NCBI GenBank assembly: GCA_964540135.1
Contig: CAZILK010000003.1
Coordinates: 1-64,000 of the forward strand
Source of the DNA: CAZCAQ01 sp964540135
GTDB lineage: Bacteria; Patescibacteriota; WWE3; UBA101185; UBA10185
Length of the DNA: 64,000 nucleotides
Direction: 5' to 3'
Shown: positions 8,905 through 17,697 of the stretch, piece by piece
How the letters are laid out: every line of letters starts with the position of its first letter
Position numbering within the stretch: the stretch's first letter is position 1
Notes under the pieces: model-generated
Databases searched by the model: none
What the model was told of the DNA's origin: nothing
Seen by the model: the letters and a program-made list of their open reading frames with translations, nothing else
Translations under genes and position numbers: made by a program

Positions 8905-9636
8905 CTTTACAAACCATATTTAAGTGTACATAATTTAAACATTAGATATGACCTGTCCAAGATCACTTAAAACTAACTTGATAGGAGTTGGCGTATACGC
9001 TTTCTATGTTTTTGTCGTAGCCAGAGTTGTCCTTGCTTCTGCAACGTCAAACTTCACTCAAACAATAACAGCGGGAACATTAAGTATAGATATTGTCGAC
9101 GGTTCATACGTAACTGTTGGTTCGCCAAGTGTTGCTTTTGGTAATGTTGCATTCTCCTTTGCCTGCAGAACAGCTGGTAACAGAACATCAGGAACATTTG
9201 GAACTGCCTCTCAAGTAATTTATGTCCAAAACCCAGATGCAGCTGATGGTGGTTGGACAGCCTCTCTTGCCGGATCTTCGGTAGATGCAGTTTGGGACAG
9301 TGCCGGAACAGATTATGATTTTAACGACCCCACAAGCTCGGGTTGTGGAGATGGAGCCGACTCTCCTGACACAGTTGGAGGTCAAATGACAGTTGATGCA
9401 TCGGGAGCTACGCTTGCCGTAGGTGCTTGTCTTGCCTGTGTCACAACAAATATTACAAAAGGTACCTCAACTGCATATTCATCAGGAACTACTGACTCAG
9501 TTACGCTCTTAACAGCTGCCGCAGGATCTGATGACATCGGAGATTGGAAACTAACAGGCGTGTCTATCTTAAACACAGTTCCAGCTGAGCAACCGGCAGC
9601 TTCGGATTATGATATTAACATGACGCTTTCAATCGT
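8905..9636 (+). repeat. Direct repeat, copy 2 (732 bp)
   Basis: Second copy of the 732-bp unit. The copies part company at the last base before the stop codon: copy 1 continues ctaa and copy 2 atag. Both boundaries are sharp, with no decayed border. Confidence 0.95.
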
Positions 9637-9640
9637 ATAG
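8948..9640 (+). CDS. WxL-like secreted surface protein, copy 2
   Basis: A 230-residue protein identical to copy 1 at every residue, with the same signal peptide, TasA-like mature N-terminus and WxL-like C-terminal half. It ends with TAG instead of TAA, and that TAG is part of a TAGAAT sequence 8 nt before the next gene's ATG, so the promoter or coupling of the next gene may overlap this stop. It lies directly upstream of the DUF916/LysM gene. In Firmicutes, WxL proteins and DUF916 proteins are encoded side by side and interact on the cell wall. Confidence 0.65.
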   Translation: MTCPRSLKTNLIGVGVYAFYVFVVARVVLASATSNFTQTITAGTLSIDIVDGSYVTVGSPSVAFGNVAFSFACRTAGNRTSGTFGTASQVIYVQNPDAADGGWTASLAGSSVDAVWDSAGTDYDFNDPTSSGCGDGADSPDTVGGQMTVDASGATLAVGACLACVTTNITKGTSTAYSSGTTDSVTLLTAAAGSDDIGDWKLTGVSILNTVPAEQPAASDYDINMTLSIV

Positions 9641-9651
9641 AATAGCGTAAG

Positions 9652-10773
9652 ATGTTTTATATCAAAAACTCCATATTTATACTTTTATTCCTAGCTCTTA
9701 TTTCAAATAATGTCTTTGGTATTGAATATGGTGGTATTGGCGGAAGACCCGCTTATCCTAGAAGCGAAGAACCTAAATCAGACAATGTCTTTATTCACAC
9801 TATAAAAGAAAACCAAGTTATTAACGAAGGTATTAAAGTTGTTAACAATACAAATGTTACCAAGACTTTAATGTTGTATCCTGCAGACTACATACCTTCA
9901 AGTGATGGGGGTTTTGCATGCAGGCAACTTCTTGAGAAACAAATAGCTGTTGGTACATGGATTAAACTTGCTAAATCTGAGGTAACACTAGATCCTATGT
10001 CTACCGAAATTGTTGATTTCACAATTACAACTCCTTCTTCTCTTGATGCAGGAGAGCATAACGGGTGTGTTTTGATTCAGGAAAAGAAAAACCCTGAGAA
10101 AATAAAATCAGGTATTAATTTATCTATTAGAACAGGACTTAGGGTATTATTAACAATGCCTGGTAATCTCATTCGTAAACTTGAGCTACTATCATTTAAG
10201 ATTCAAATGAATGATAAAGGAAACTACTACCTTATTCCTGAGATTAAAAATACTGGCAATGTTTCTGTTGATGCCGATATCAAAGTTCTAACAACAAACT
10301 TTTTTGGCAGAAAACATTTTGAACACGGTGGGAAATATAGTATCTTAAAACGCGACACGGCAAGATGGAATTTTGAATTAATCCATCCGTTCTGGGGAGG
10401 CATTTTTAAGTCAAAACTTACAGTAAGCTACCATAACGGAACTGACATTATAAAACTTGAAAAACCAGCCATTACATTTTTTGTAATCCCATCAATCAAA
10501 GCATTGATTATATATGCCCTTGCAATTATTCCGCTCCTACTCATAGCGCTTTACAAACTATTTAGTGTACTTGGTTTGAAAAAAGCAAGAAGAACTTGGC
10601 ATAAGATTTCTGTAACAACAGGGGATACAGTAACAAGTATAGCTAAAAAGCACTCTGTATCCTGGAGAAAGCTTGCGAAGGTTAATAAGATCAAAGCTCC
10701 GTATTCGCTAAGCTCAGGAGATACGCTACTTGTACCACCAAAGAAAGCGAATGATAAAAGGAGAAATAACTAA
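9652..10773 (+). CDS. DUF916-like (WxL-interacting) membrane protein with C-terminal LysM
   Basis: A 373-residue protein. A signal peptide (1-23) is followed by a DUF916-like Ig-fold region: KVVNNTNVTKTLMLYP, then GTWIKLAKSEVTLDP, then VDFTITTPSSLDAGEHNG, which matches the family pattern of an N-terminal strand, Wi.L, and a P..A..G.H..G turn. A second beta domain follows (170-275), one membrane segment (about 281-302), a basic patch (GLKKARR) and a LysM domain (about 316-366: VTTGDTVTSIAKKH to LSSGDTLLVPP). DUF916 proteins bind WxL proteins and peptidoglycan outside the cell. LysM normally also binds peptidoglycan, but here it follows a membrane segment with positive residues on its C-terminal side, which would place it in the cytoplasm. 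It overlaps the next gene by 23 bp. Confidence 0.7.
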   Translation: MFYIKNSIFILLFLALISNNVFGIEYGGIGGRPAYPRSEEPKSDNVFIHTIKENQVINEGIKVVNNTNVTKTLMLYPADYIPSSDGGFACRQLLEKQIAVGTWIKLAKSEVTLDPMSTEIVDFTITTPSSLDAGEHNGCVLIQEKKNPEKIKSGINLSIRTGLRVLLTMPGNLIRKLELLSFKIQMNDKGNYYLIPEIKNTGNVSVDADIKVLTTNFFGRKHFEHGGKYSILKRDTARWNFELIHPFWGGIFKSKLTVSYHNGTDIIKLEKPAITFFVIPSIKALIIYALAIIPLLLIALYKLFSVLGLKKARRTWHKISVTTGDTVTSIAKKHSVSWRKLAKVNKIKAPYSLSSGDTLLVPPKKANDKRRNN

Positions 10774-13700
10774 AAAACTTAGTCTAGTACTGCTAATCCT
10801 TGCAACCTCTCTCTCAACAAAAGTTTTTGCAGCAACAGACATATCAAATGGAGTTTATTTAACACCCAGTCAAACTGATTTCTCGGTAAACGAAGATATA
10901 AAATTCTCAATTGAATCTTCAGAGAAGTTTATAAACGAATTAAACGCGGCAACTTTCGCAATAGAATCAACAGTAAGTGTTGAGTACATAGATACAGGGT
11001 CGGGAGTTCAATTGCCACCGCCGCCTGTTGTTAGCAGTAAACCTGAGATATATGTTGAAGCGCCAAACGGCGATAAGTTAGATATTGCAGAAATATATAC
11101 AGATAAATTAAGTGATGGTACTCAAAACAATTTAACAAATTCGCTAGTCTATATTCCAAAAGAAGAGCTAACTATTCCCGGCACCTATACTATAAAGATT
11201 ATCTCTGAAGGTCAAACACTTTCACAAGATTTTACTTGGGGAGTTCTAGCACTTAATTCTAATAAATCACTGTACACTCTTGGGGATACGGCAAAACTTA
11301 GTATGGCAGTTTTAGATGAACTGGGTAATATGGTTTGTGATGCAAAACTGACTCTAACTATTTCAAAAGACTTTAAACAAGTTAGTAAGCTGACAACTGA
11401 TAATGGAATTAAAGTTAATAAAGAATGTAACCTTCATGGGTTTACGTTAACACCTGACTATGAATCACAGTTTAAACCGTTAGAGGTCGGTGAATATGCA
11501 TTAACGTTAGAAGCAACAACTAAGAATAAAACATACACAATTCACGACACTTTCAGTGTCGAAAAGGCTCCGGATTTTGATATAGAAAGAGTAACTGCTA
11601 CAAGATTATATCCAGTCGAGAAATATCCAGTTGAGATTAAAATTAAAGCTAATAAAGATTTTACAGGAACTGTTTTTGAGCGGGTTCCTTCAACTTTTGC
11701 GATTTACGAATCTCAAGAAGGTTTAACTTTTAACAATATTACTGAAGACGGAAGCTCAAGAGTTTTAAGTTGGGACATCTCACTTTTAAGAGGCGAGTCC
11801 ATTACAGCAGCTTATACGTTCGACCCTCCGGATATAAGTCCTGAAATCTATATGTTGGGTAAGCTTGAGCTTGTAACAACTGACAATTTATCCGAATTTA
11901 CAGAATCAAGATTTTGGCAGCTTGCAAATGACTCTGTGGGACATGCTAAAGCTACGCGAGCTTATACCTCAGGATTTGAACTTAATTCAACAACAGCCGG
12001 TATGGAATACGACACTAATATCAACAGCCCGGCAATCTCAGCTGTAACTTACAGGTCAGGTTCATACGCCTTAAATACAGCTGTTTCTGGAGCAGACAGC
12101 ACTGAGGGCATAACAATCCAATTTATAGACGCTGATAGCACAGTTGCATGGGTGTCAAGAGCATACATTAGAATCGCATCTTACCCCAATACTGAGACCG
12201 ACATTATGCAGTATCAAACAATTTCAGGAACAAATAGAGTTACGATAAAAATGACCACTAGCGGCGAGCTTAAACTTTACAGCGATCAGGTAGGTGCACA
12301 AATAGGCTCAAGCTCATCTGCACTAAGCCTTAATACATGGTACAGACTGGAACTTTGGGGGGATAACGCTGCTGCTGGTAATGCTGAGATGGGTCTTAGG
12401 CTTGATGGGGTAATGGTTGCAAGTACTACGACAGGTACTATGGCTTCTTTTGGAGTATTAAGGCTTGGCATTTTATCAAGTGCTCAAGCTGATTTATTTT
12501 GGGACGACATTGCAATTAATACCGACGCGTTTACAGGACAGGATAACTGGCCTGGAGAAGGTAAAGTTGTTTATCTTAGACCAAACGGCAACGGCGCAAG
12601 TACTGCGTGGACAGGAGATTATACTGCTGTTGACGAGATAACCCCTAACGATGCAACTGATTACATTAACTGCACAACAGACGGTGGTGGCCAAACCGAG
12701 ACCTACAACTATCAAGACACTACAGATGTTGGTATTGGATCTGGTGATCAAATTAGGTTAATGGAAGGCTGGATGCGAACAAGCTCTGCTTCTCCGGCAG
12801 CAGCTAGAGTACACTCGTTAACTTTAGTCGATACAATAGGAGGAGGCTCAGACGCCAGTGCCAGCATTTCGGTTAACTCACTAACTTGGTATACAGATGA
12901 CGATACTTTGCCAAGAGGCTCTTCGGTTGTTAGTTACGATATCCAGGGTTCTTCTTATAATCCACTTACCTCGGGTGTTGTGGACGGTATTCAAACATCG
13001 CTCAGTTCAACAACAGACTGTGCACCAGATATTTATGTTACGGCAATCTGGATTGTTGTGGAATACGTACCTGAAGGCGGTAGGCTATTTACATCAGGAT
13101 TTGAGCTTCAAAGTACAACAGCAGGGGTTGAATGGTCTTCTGTTACAGGAACAATCGCGACCGACACATCTGTTAAAAGAGCCGGCGCTGCTTCACTAAT
13201 TGTTGGGTCCCTAGGAAATACAACTGAAGAAAGTGTAGGATACAATTTCACTGCTTCTGGAGTTAACACTAACGGACCTTTTTATTTCAGAGCATATATC
13301 TACATCACAACTGCCCCGGGGTCAGCAAACAGAATCTATGAAGTAAAAAATAGTTCTGGTACAGCAATTGCTTATATGACTCTTGATAATTCACGACTAC
13401 TTAGACTTTATGATGAGGACGGCCAGGTTGGGAGTGCTTCAACAGCTCTTTCAACATCTACTTGGTATCGAATTGAAATGCAGATTGATGCATCTGGTGC
13501 AGGTAGTACTGATACTGTTGAGGGTAAAATTGACGGCGGTATCTTTGCTACATCTTCTACACGAAACCTAAGTACCGGGGTTAGGTCATTCTTAGTAGGT
13601 GGGAACATGAATGGCGAGGCAAATACCACAGGACTTTGGTATTTTGATGATTGTGCTATTAACATGAACTCAGGTACTGTACAAAATAGCTATCCTGGTT

Positions 13701-16700
13701 ATGGCAAGGTTGCACACTTAAGACCTGACGGTGTTGGATCATACGGAACCTCATGGACTGGTAACAATACTGGTGTTGATGAGATAACACCAAATGATGG
13801 AACCGATAATGTAAACGAGACAACTATTCAGGACCTTGAAAGTTTCACCCTAGATGCAACAGCAACACCGGGAATACCGGCCAACACAAACATTTCATTT
13901 GCCGCAGTTGGGTTTAGATTTTCAAATAGCACTAATGTATCTGGTGCAGTTGTGCGTGTAATTGATTCAACAGGAACAATGATAGAAGGTCCAACAGTCG
14001 CAACAAGTGATGGAACTTACTATACAAACTCCGTGGATGAACCAAGGATAGCACCACTAACACTGTACACTTTACCGCTTAAAACAACAGCATGGACCAC
14101 TGCCGAACTTAATTCGACAGAACTAGGCCTAAGACTTGCAGTTGATGGAGGAACAAATACTTTTATTGTTTCAACGATGTGGCTAACTGTTGAGTATGAC
14201 GACTCATTTTCAATGTCAGGCACTTGTCATGCATTTGATCAAACAACTGCATGTGGTGATACCGGATCGATTAGATATGCCGTCAACGGAGTACTTCAGT
14301 TTGCAGCACAAGACACAGTTGCAGGTAGCTGGACAATATCCGGAATCGAGGAACCAAGCACAGACGATATTATCACAACTTTTATAGACGGGGCCAGCGA
14401 TACCGACGAAGCGGTTAATGTTTCAAAATATACTGGTTCGGGAGTTTTAGCCGGAATCAAATTATATAAAGAACATCTAGTAATTGGCAACGCGGCAACC
14501 CAGACATTAACTAATACAAACCTAGGTCAATACGACAACTCAGTTTCTTCTGACGAGGATATTTTTCATGATGTTAGTTCAGGCGCATTAACAGTTGACT
14601 CAACTGCTCAGTCATCAACCGAAGAACTATACATTATTGAGGGAAATACATACCAACCAGGCGGAACTGTAGCAACTCACGATATTGAAATTGATGGTAC
14701 ATTTACAGCTGAAGCAAATGCAGTATCTGTTTCAGGTTCTTGGAACAATGATAGTAACTTTTCGTCTTCTGGTACTGTAACTTTTACCGCTACTAGTGGT
14801 ACTGAATCAATAGATTCAACTGGCTCTTCAACAAACTCATTTAGTGCGCTAACACTTGGTAGTGGTTCAGGGACAGCAACTTGGAACTTGGGTTCAGCTC
14901 TTGATATAAATGGAGCCTTAACAATAAATTTTGGAACACTTGCCCAAAACGGCGCTCATAATATTACAACCGCAGGTAATGTAGCAATAGCTGCTGGTGG
15001 TAATTATACTAAGAGTACCGGTACGTGGACATTTGATGGAATAACAGCAACAACTCTTTCTAATGCAGCGACTGTTGATAATCTTGGCAATGTAACATTT
15101 AATAAAACAGACACGGTCGCCCCTGCAACAAACAACAAAGTAACACTTAGTAGTTCGGTACAGATGGATACAGTTACAATAAACGGTACTGGGGGACAGG
15201 CAGATACACTTGACCTTGGGTCTTCAGGATATACGCTTGATTTAGCGAATTCAGGTGCGACCGCAACTGTCCTTACAGTTTCAGGAACACTAACGCCAGG
15301 AACATCTACTGTTAAATACTCAGCAACAAACTCAGGTGGAAATGTAAATATCACAACAACAACTTACAGTTCTTTACAATTTTCTGGTACTGAAACATAT
15401 GACCTTACAGGTAATTTAACAAGTGCCAATGCACCTACTGGCAATATTACAATAGACAGCGGTGCGATTCTTGATGCAACAGCGACGCCTTATAACACAA
15501 CTCTAGCCGGTACATTTACAATTAGTGGCGGCGGTACATATACTGCACGCGGTTCGACTGTAAGAATTGCAGGAAGTTATGCAAATGCGGGAACTCTGAC
15601 TGCAGGAACAAGCACATTTATACTCACAGGTTCAAGCGGAACTAAAACAATTAATTCATCTGGTGCATCTGCCGCATCATTTAACAACTTAACATTGGGA
15701 GAAACATCGGGCACTGCAACATTTAATCTTTCATCGTCTCTTGATGTAAATGGAGACTTGAATATTACATACGGTACTCTTTCGCAAAACGGCACAAACG
15801 CAATTACTACTGCAGGCAATGTAACAATTGGAGCTAACGGTAACTATACTAAAAGTACCGGCACCTGGACATTTGACGGTACGACAGCAGCTACACTAAC
15901 AAACGCATCAGTTGCAGACAACCTTGGTACTGTAATATTAAATAAAACAGACACAGTAGCACCAAGCACCAATAACAAACTCACAACAACAACTAATACT
16001 GTTTATGAAACACTAACAATCAATGGAACTGGTGGACAAGCAGATACTTTTGTGGCAGGAGATAATATATATTTACTTTCCGCAGGAAGCACTGCTGACG
16101 TCCTTGTTGTTGCCGGTACTATTGATTTACAAACGAATAATGTTACGGTTGTCTTTGAGGCTTCAAACTCTGGCGGTAATGTTAATGTACCAACAATTCC
16201 CTATCACTCAGTCTCTTTTGATGGTGATACATATGTCTTAACAGGGGATTTAACTGGCGCAAATGATGTCGAAGGCGACATTACTATTAACGCAGCCACA
16301 CTTGACGTTACAACCGCACCGTATGATATTGAGCTTATCGGCAATTGGTCGAATAACGGTACATTTGTTCCAAGAACAGGTGGTTTCTATATTGTAGGCT
16401 CAGGTACTTCGATAATTAGTGGTACAACAACCTTTAGTAATTTTACATCATCAGCAGCAGGTAAGATAATAAAGTTTCAAAAACACACAGCAAACTCGCC
16501 CTATTTTACATTCGAAAATGATTTCTCAATGACAGGAGCACTTGGCAACGAAATAGTTATTCAATCTGATACAAACGGAAGTCAGTGGCTTGCAAAATTT
16601 GATTCATCAATGGTAGGTTCAACTTATGTTGATGTCCAGGACTCAGGGTGTTACACAGCAACAAACACGATAACTTTTGATGCAACAAGCAATAGTATAT

Positions 16701-17269
16701 CCGGTAATGATCTATCCTGCTGGTTATTCGGGTCCCTTACGACTGATATTGTTGATGCAGGAGGCTCCCCTGTTGCAAGTCCATCAGTTGCTATGGCAAC
16801 AAAAGCGTACCAATTCTTATACCAAACAAGTACCGCAACTCTGGGTACTGCATCTGAGAAGATTAGAGTTACTAACTCAACTGCCTCGCCAACTTGGAAT
16901 TTAACAATAGCAGCATCGACAGCACCAACAGACTTTTGGGATGGTAGCACTGCTGATTATGACTTTAATGATCCAACAGCCTCAGCAGGCGATGGGGGAG
17001 ACGCAGACAGTCTTGGGGGACAGCTTAGCATAAACCCTACAGCAGGAACGGTAACTCCAGAAGGAGGCTGTTCATCAACTGGTATTACAAAAGGATCTTC
17101 AACCGCATTTAATCAAGGAGCGACAGACGAAATAACACTCTTAACAGCAGGTGGAAGTGCGGACACTGGATGTTATTGGGATTTTATTGATATAGCACTA
17201 TCTCAAACAATACCAGCTCAACAAAATGCCACAACATACAATATAGATATGACACTGACTGTTTTGTAA
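10751..17269 (+). CDS. Giant modular surface protein with C-terminal WxL-like domain
   Basis: About 2172 residues from the ATG at 10751 (a TTG at 10730 would add 7 residues before the signal peptide). In order: signal peptide (KLSLVLLILATSLSTKVFA); beta-sandwich modules to about 400, ending in a SWDISLLRGESITAAYTF segment of a type common in CPR surface proteins; two related LamG/concanavalin-like units starting near residues 405 and 780 (SGFELNSTTAG, SGFELQSTTAG); a linker; two and a half beta-helix-like repeats from about 1327 (GNYTKSTGTWTFDG, NKTDTVAP, TINGTGGQADT); and a C-terminal domain (1994-2172) sharing YDFNDPT, GITKGSSTAF, TDEITLLTA and IDMTL with the WxL-like proteins upstream, with WNL as its WxL motif. 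Probable role: adhesion or a surface layer held to the wall by the C-terminal domain. It overlaps the LysM gene by 23 bp. Confidence 0.75.
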   Translation: MIKGEITKKLSLVLLILATSLSTKVFAATDISNGVYLTPSQTDFSVNEDIKFSIESSEKFINELNAATFAIESTVSVEYIDTGSGVQLPPPPVVSSKPEIYVEAPNGDKLDIAEIYTDKLSDGTQNNLTNSLVYIPKEELTIPGTYTIKIISEGQTLSQDFTWGVLALNSNKSLYTLGDTAKLSMAVLDELGNMVCDAKLTLTISKDFKQVSKLTTDNGIKVNKECNLHGFTLTPDYESQFKPLEVGEYALTLEATTKNKTYTIHDTFSVEKAPDFDIERVTATRLYPVEKYPVEIKIKANKDFTGTVFERVPSTFAIYESQEGLTFNNITEDGSSRVLSWDISLLRGESITAAYTFDPPDISPEIYMLGKLELVTTDNLSEFTESRFWQLANDSVGHAKATRAYTSGFELNSTTAGMEYDTNINSPAISAVTYRSGSYALNTAVSGADSTEGITIQFIDADSTVAWVSRAYIRIASYPNTETDIMQYQTISGTNRVTIKMTTSGELKLYSDQVGAQIGSSSSALSLNTWYRLELWGDNAAAGNAEMGLRLDGVMVASTTTGTMASFGVLRLGILSSAQADLFWDDIAINTDAFTGQDNWPGEGKVVYLRPNGNGASTAWTGDYTAVDEITPNDATDYINCTTDGGGQTETYNYQDTTDVGIGSGDQIRLMEGWMRTSSASPAAARVHSLTLVDTIGGGSDASASISVNSLTWYTDDDTLPRGSSVVSYDIQGSSYNPLTSGVVDGIQTSLSSTTDCAPDIYVTAIWIVVEYVPEGGRLFTSGFELQSTTAGVEWSSVTGTIATDTSVKRAGAASLIVGSLGNTTEESVGYNFTASGVNTNGPFYFRAYIYITTAPGSANRIYEVKNSSGTAIAYMTLDNSRLLRLYDEDGQVGSASTALSTSTWYRIEMQIDASGAGSTDTVEGKIDGGIFATSSTRNLSTGVRSFLVGGNMNGEANTTGLWYFDDCAINMNSGTVQNSYPGYGKVAHLRPDGVGSYGTSWTGNNTGVDEITPNDGTDNVNETTIQDLESFTLDATATPGIPANTNISFAAVGFRFSNSTNVSGAVVRVIDSTGTMIEGPTVATSDGTYYTNSVDEPRIAPLTLYTLPLKTTAWTTAELNSTELGLRLAVDGGTNTFIVSTMWLTVEYDDSFSMSGTCHAFDQTTACGDTGSIRYAVNGVLQFAAQDTVAGSWTISGIEEPSTDDIITTFIDGASDTDEAVNVSKYTGSGVLAGIKLYKEHLVIGNAATQTLTNTNLGQYDNSVSSDEDIFHDVSSGALTVDSTAQSSTEELYIIEGNTYQPGGTVATHDIEIDGTFTAEANAVSVSGSWNNDSNFSSSGTVTFTATSGTESIDSTGSSTNSFSALTLGSGSGTATWNLGSALDINGALTINFGTLAQNGAHNITTAGNVAIAAGGNYTKSTGTWTFDGITATTLSNAATVDNLGNVTFNKTDTVAPATNNKVTLSSSVQMDTVTINGTGGQADTLDLGSSGYTLDLANSGATATVLTVSGTLTPGTSTVKYSATNSGGNVNITTTTYSSLQFSGTETYDLTGNLTSANAPTGNITIDSGAILDATATPYNTTLAGTFTISGGGTYTARGSTVRIAGSYANAGTLTAGTSTFILTGSSGTKTINSSGASAASFNNLTLGETSGTATFNLSSSLDVNGDLNITYGTLSQNGTNAITTAGNVTIGANGNYTKSTGTWTFDGTTAATLTNASVADNLGTVILNKTDTVAPSTNNKLTTTTNTVYETLTINGTGGQADTFVAGDNIYLLSAGSTADVLVVAGTIDLQTNNVTVVFEASNSGGNVNVPTIPYHSVSFDGDTYVLTGDLTGANDVEGDITINAATLDVTTAPYDIELIGNWSNNGTFVPRTGGFYIVGSGTSIISGTTTFSNFTSSAAGKIIKFQKHTANSPYFTFENDFSMTGALGNEIVIQSDTNGSQWLAKFDSSMVGSTYVDVQDSGCYTATNTITFDATSNSISGNDLSCWLFGSLTTDIVDAGGSPVASPSVAMATKAYQFLYQTSTATLGTASEKIRVTNSTASPTWNLTIAASTAPTDFWDGSTADYDFNDPTASAGDGGDADSLGGQLSINPTAGTVTPEGGCSSTGITKGSSTAFNQGATDEITLLTAGGSADTGCYWDFIDIALSQTIPAQQNATTYNIDMTLTVL
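11963..13087 (+). repeat. Internal repeat, LamG-like unit 1
   Basis: A 1125-bp (375-residue) unit inside the giant gene, starting at the Tyr before TSGFELNSTTAG. It holds a LamG-like sandwich with LNTWYRLEL and FWDDIAINTD, then GKVVYLRPNG and a strand-rich extension. The second unit repeats the same order with diverged sequence. Confidence 0.7.
13088..14212 (+). repeat. Internal repeat, LamG-like unit 2
   Basis: Second LamG-like unit, starting at the Phe before TSGFELQSTTAG. Matching landmarks are LSTSTWYRIEM, YFDDCAINMN, GKVAHLRPDG and TAVDEITPND/TGVDEITPND. The 3' border is approximate. Confidence 0.65.
14729..15565 (+). repeat. Internal repeat, beta-helix-like unit 1
   Basis: An 837-bp unit beginning at VSGSWNN. 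It contains TSGTESIDSTG, GTATWNLGSALDINGALTI, GNYTKSTGTWTFDG, NKTDTVAP and TINGTGGQADT, which recur in unit 2. Confidence 0.75.
15566..16333 (+). repeat. Internal repeat, beta-helix-like unit 2
   Basis: A 768-bp unit beginning at IAGSYAN and repeating the landmarks of unit 1 (GSSGTKTINSSG, GTATFNLSSSLDVNGDLNI, GNYTKSTGTWTFDG, NKTDTVAP, TINGTGGQADT). A truncated third unit begins at LIGNWSNNG (16334) and runs into the C-terminal domain. Confidence 0.75.
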
Positions 17270-17298
17270 TGTGATCTTATCTATTACTTTTCGTATGT

Positions 17299-17304
17299 TA
17301 TAAT
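17299..17304 (+). promoter_or_regulatory. -10 box of leaderless gene at 17312
   Basis: A consensus TATAAT is followed by 7 nt and the ATG at 17312. There is no ribosome-binding site. Confidence 0.6.
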
Positions 17305-17311
17305 TTCCAGA

Positions 17312-17656
17312 ATGTTCCGCTTACTTCTATTCTTTTTACTTTGTTTATTAACAATATTCTTACCAAAAACAGTTTACGGGGCTCAATCAAAAACAGTTTC
17401 TTTCACACAAGTGATAACTCCTCTTGATCCAAAGGAATACAAAGAACTTAAACAAGTCTTTGATTCTGCCAAAGAAGGTAAAAAACAAGAACAAAGACTA
17501 ACCCAGCATCAAGTTAAACTTGAGAAATACCATAGATTAATTCTTTCTTACAAGCTTAGCTCTTTTGATAAAGCATATGTAAGCTATACGCACACCGTAC
17601 TAGCAGCTAAATCGTCAAATCTACCCACATTAAAAAACACACATCCACCAGGCTAA
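17312..17656 (+). CDS. Small secreted protein of unknown function
   Basis: A 114-residue protein with a clear signal peptide (LLLFFLLCLLTIFLPKTVYGA). A polar, Lys-rich, mostly helical mature part of about 90 residues follows, with a central coiled-coil-like stretch (KEYKELKQVFDSAKEGKKQEQ) and a Pro-containing tail. I know no family for it. It sits 42 bp after the giant surface-protein gene but has its own consensus -10 box, so it can be transcribed separately. An accessory role in the surface system is possible from position only. Confidence 0.6.
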   Translation: MFRLLLFFLLCLLTIFLPKTVYGAQSKTVSFTQVITPLDPKEYKELKQVFDSAKEGKKQEQRLTQHQVKLEKYHRLILSYKLSSFDKAYVSYTHTVLAAKSSNLPTLKNTHPPG

Positions 17657-17697
17657 GCAATTTGCCAAACCTAACCTTTTAGTTCAAAATACTCCTG

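Noticed and set aside
8406..9576. Antisense open frames inside the duplicated WxL-like genes
   Set aside because: They occur at the same offset in both copies because the DNA is duplicated, have no promoter or ribosome-binding site, and have a shadow-frame composition.
10730..10750. TTG start 7 codons upstream of the giant gene's ATG
   Set aside because: It puts an extra basic stretch before the signal peptide. The ATG at 10751 gives a normal signal peptide.
17312..17656. Small secreted protein as a member of the WxL-like family
   Set aside because: Its only likeness is a short FTQ.IT sequence at the mature start. It lacks the rest of the domain.
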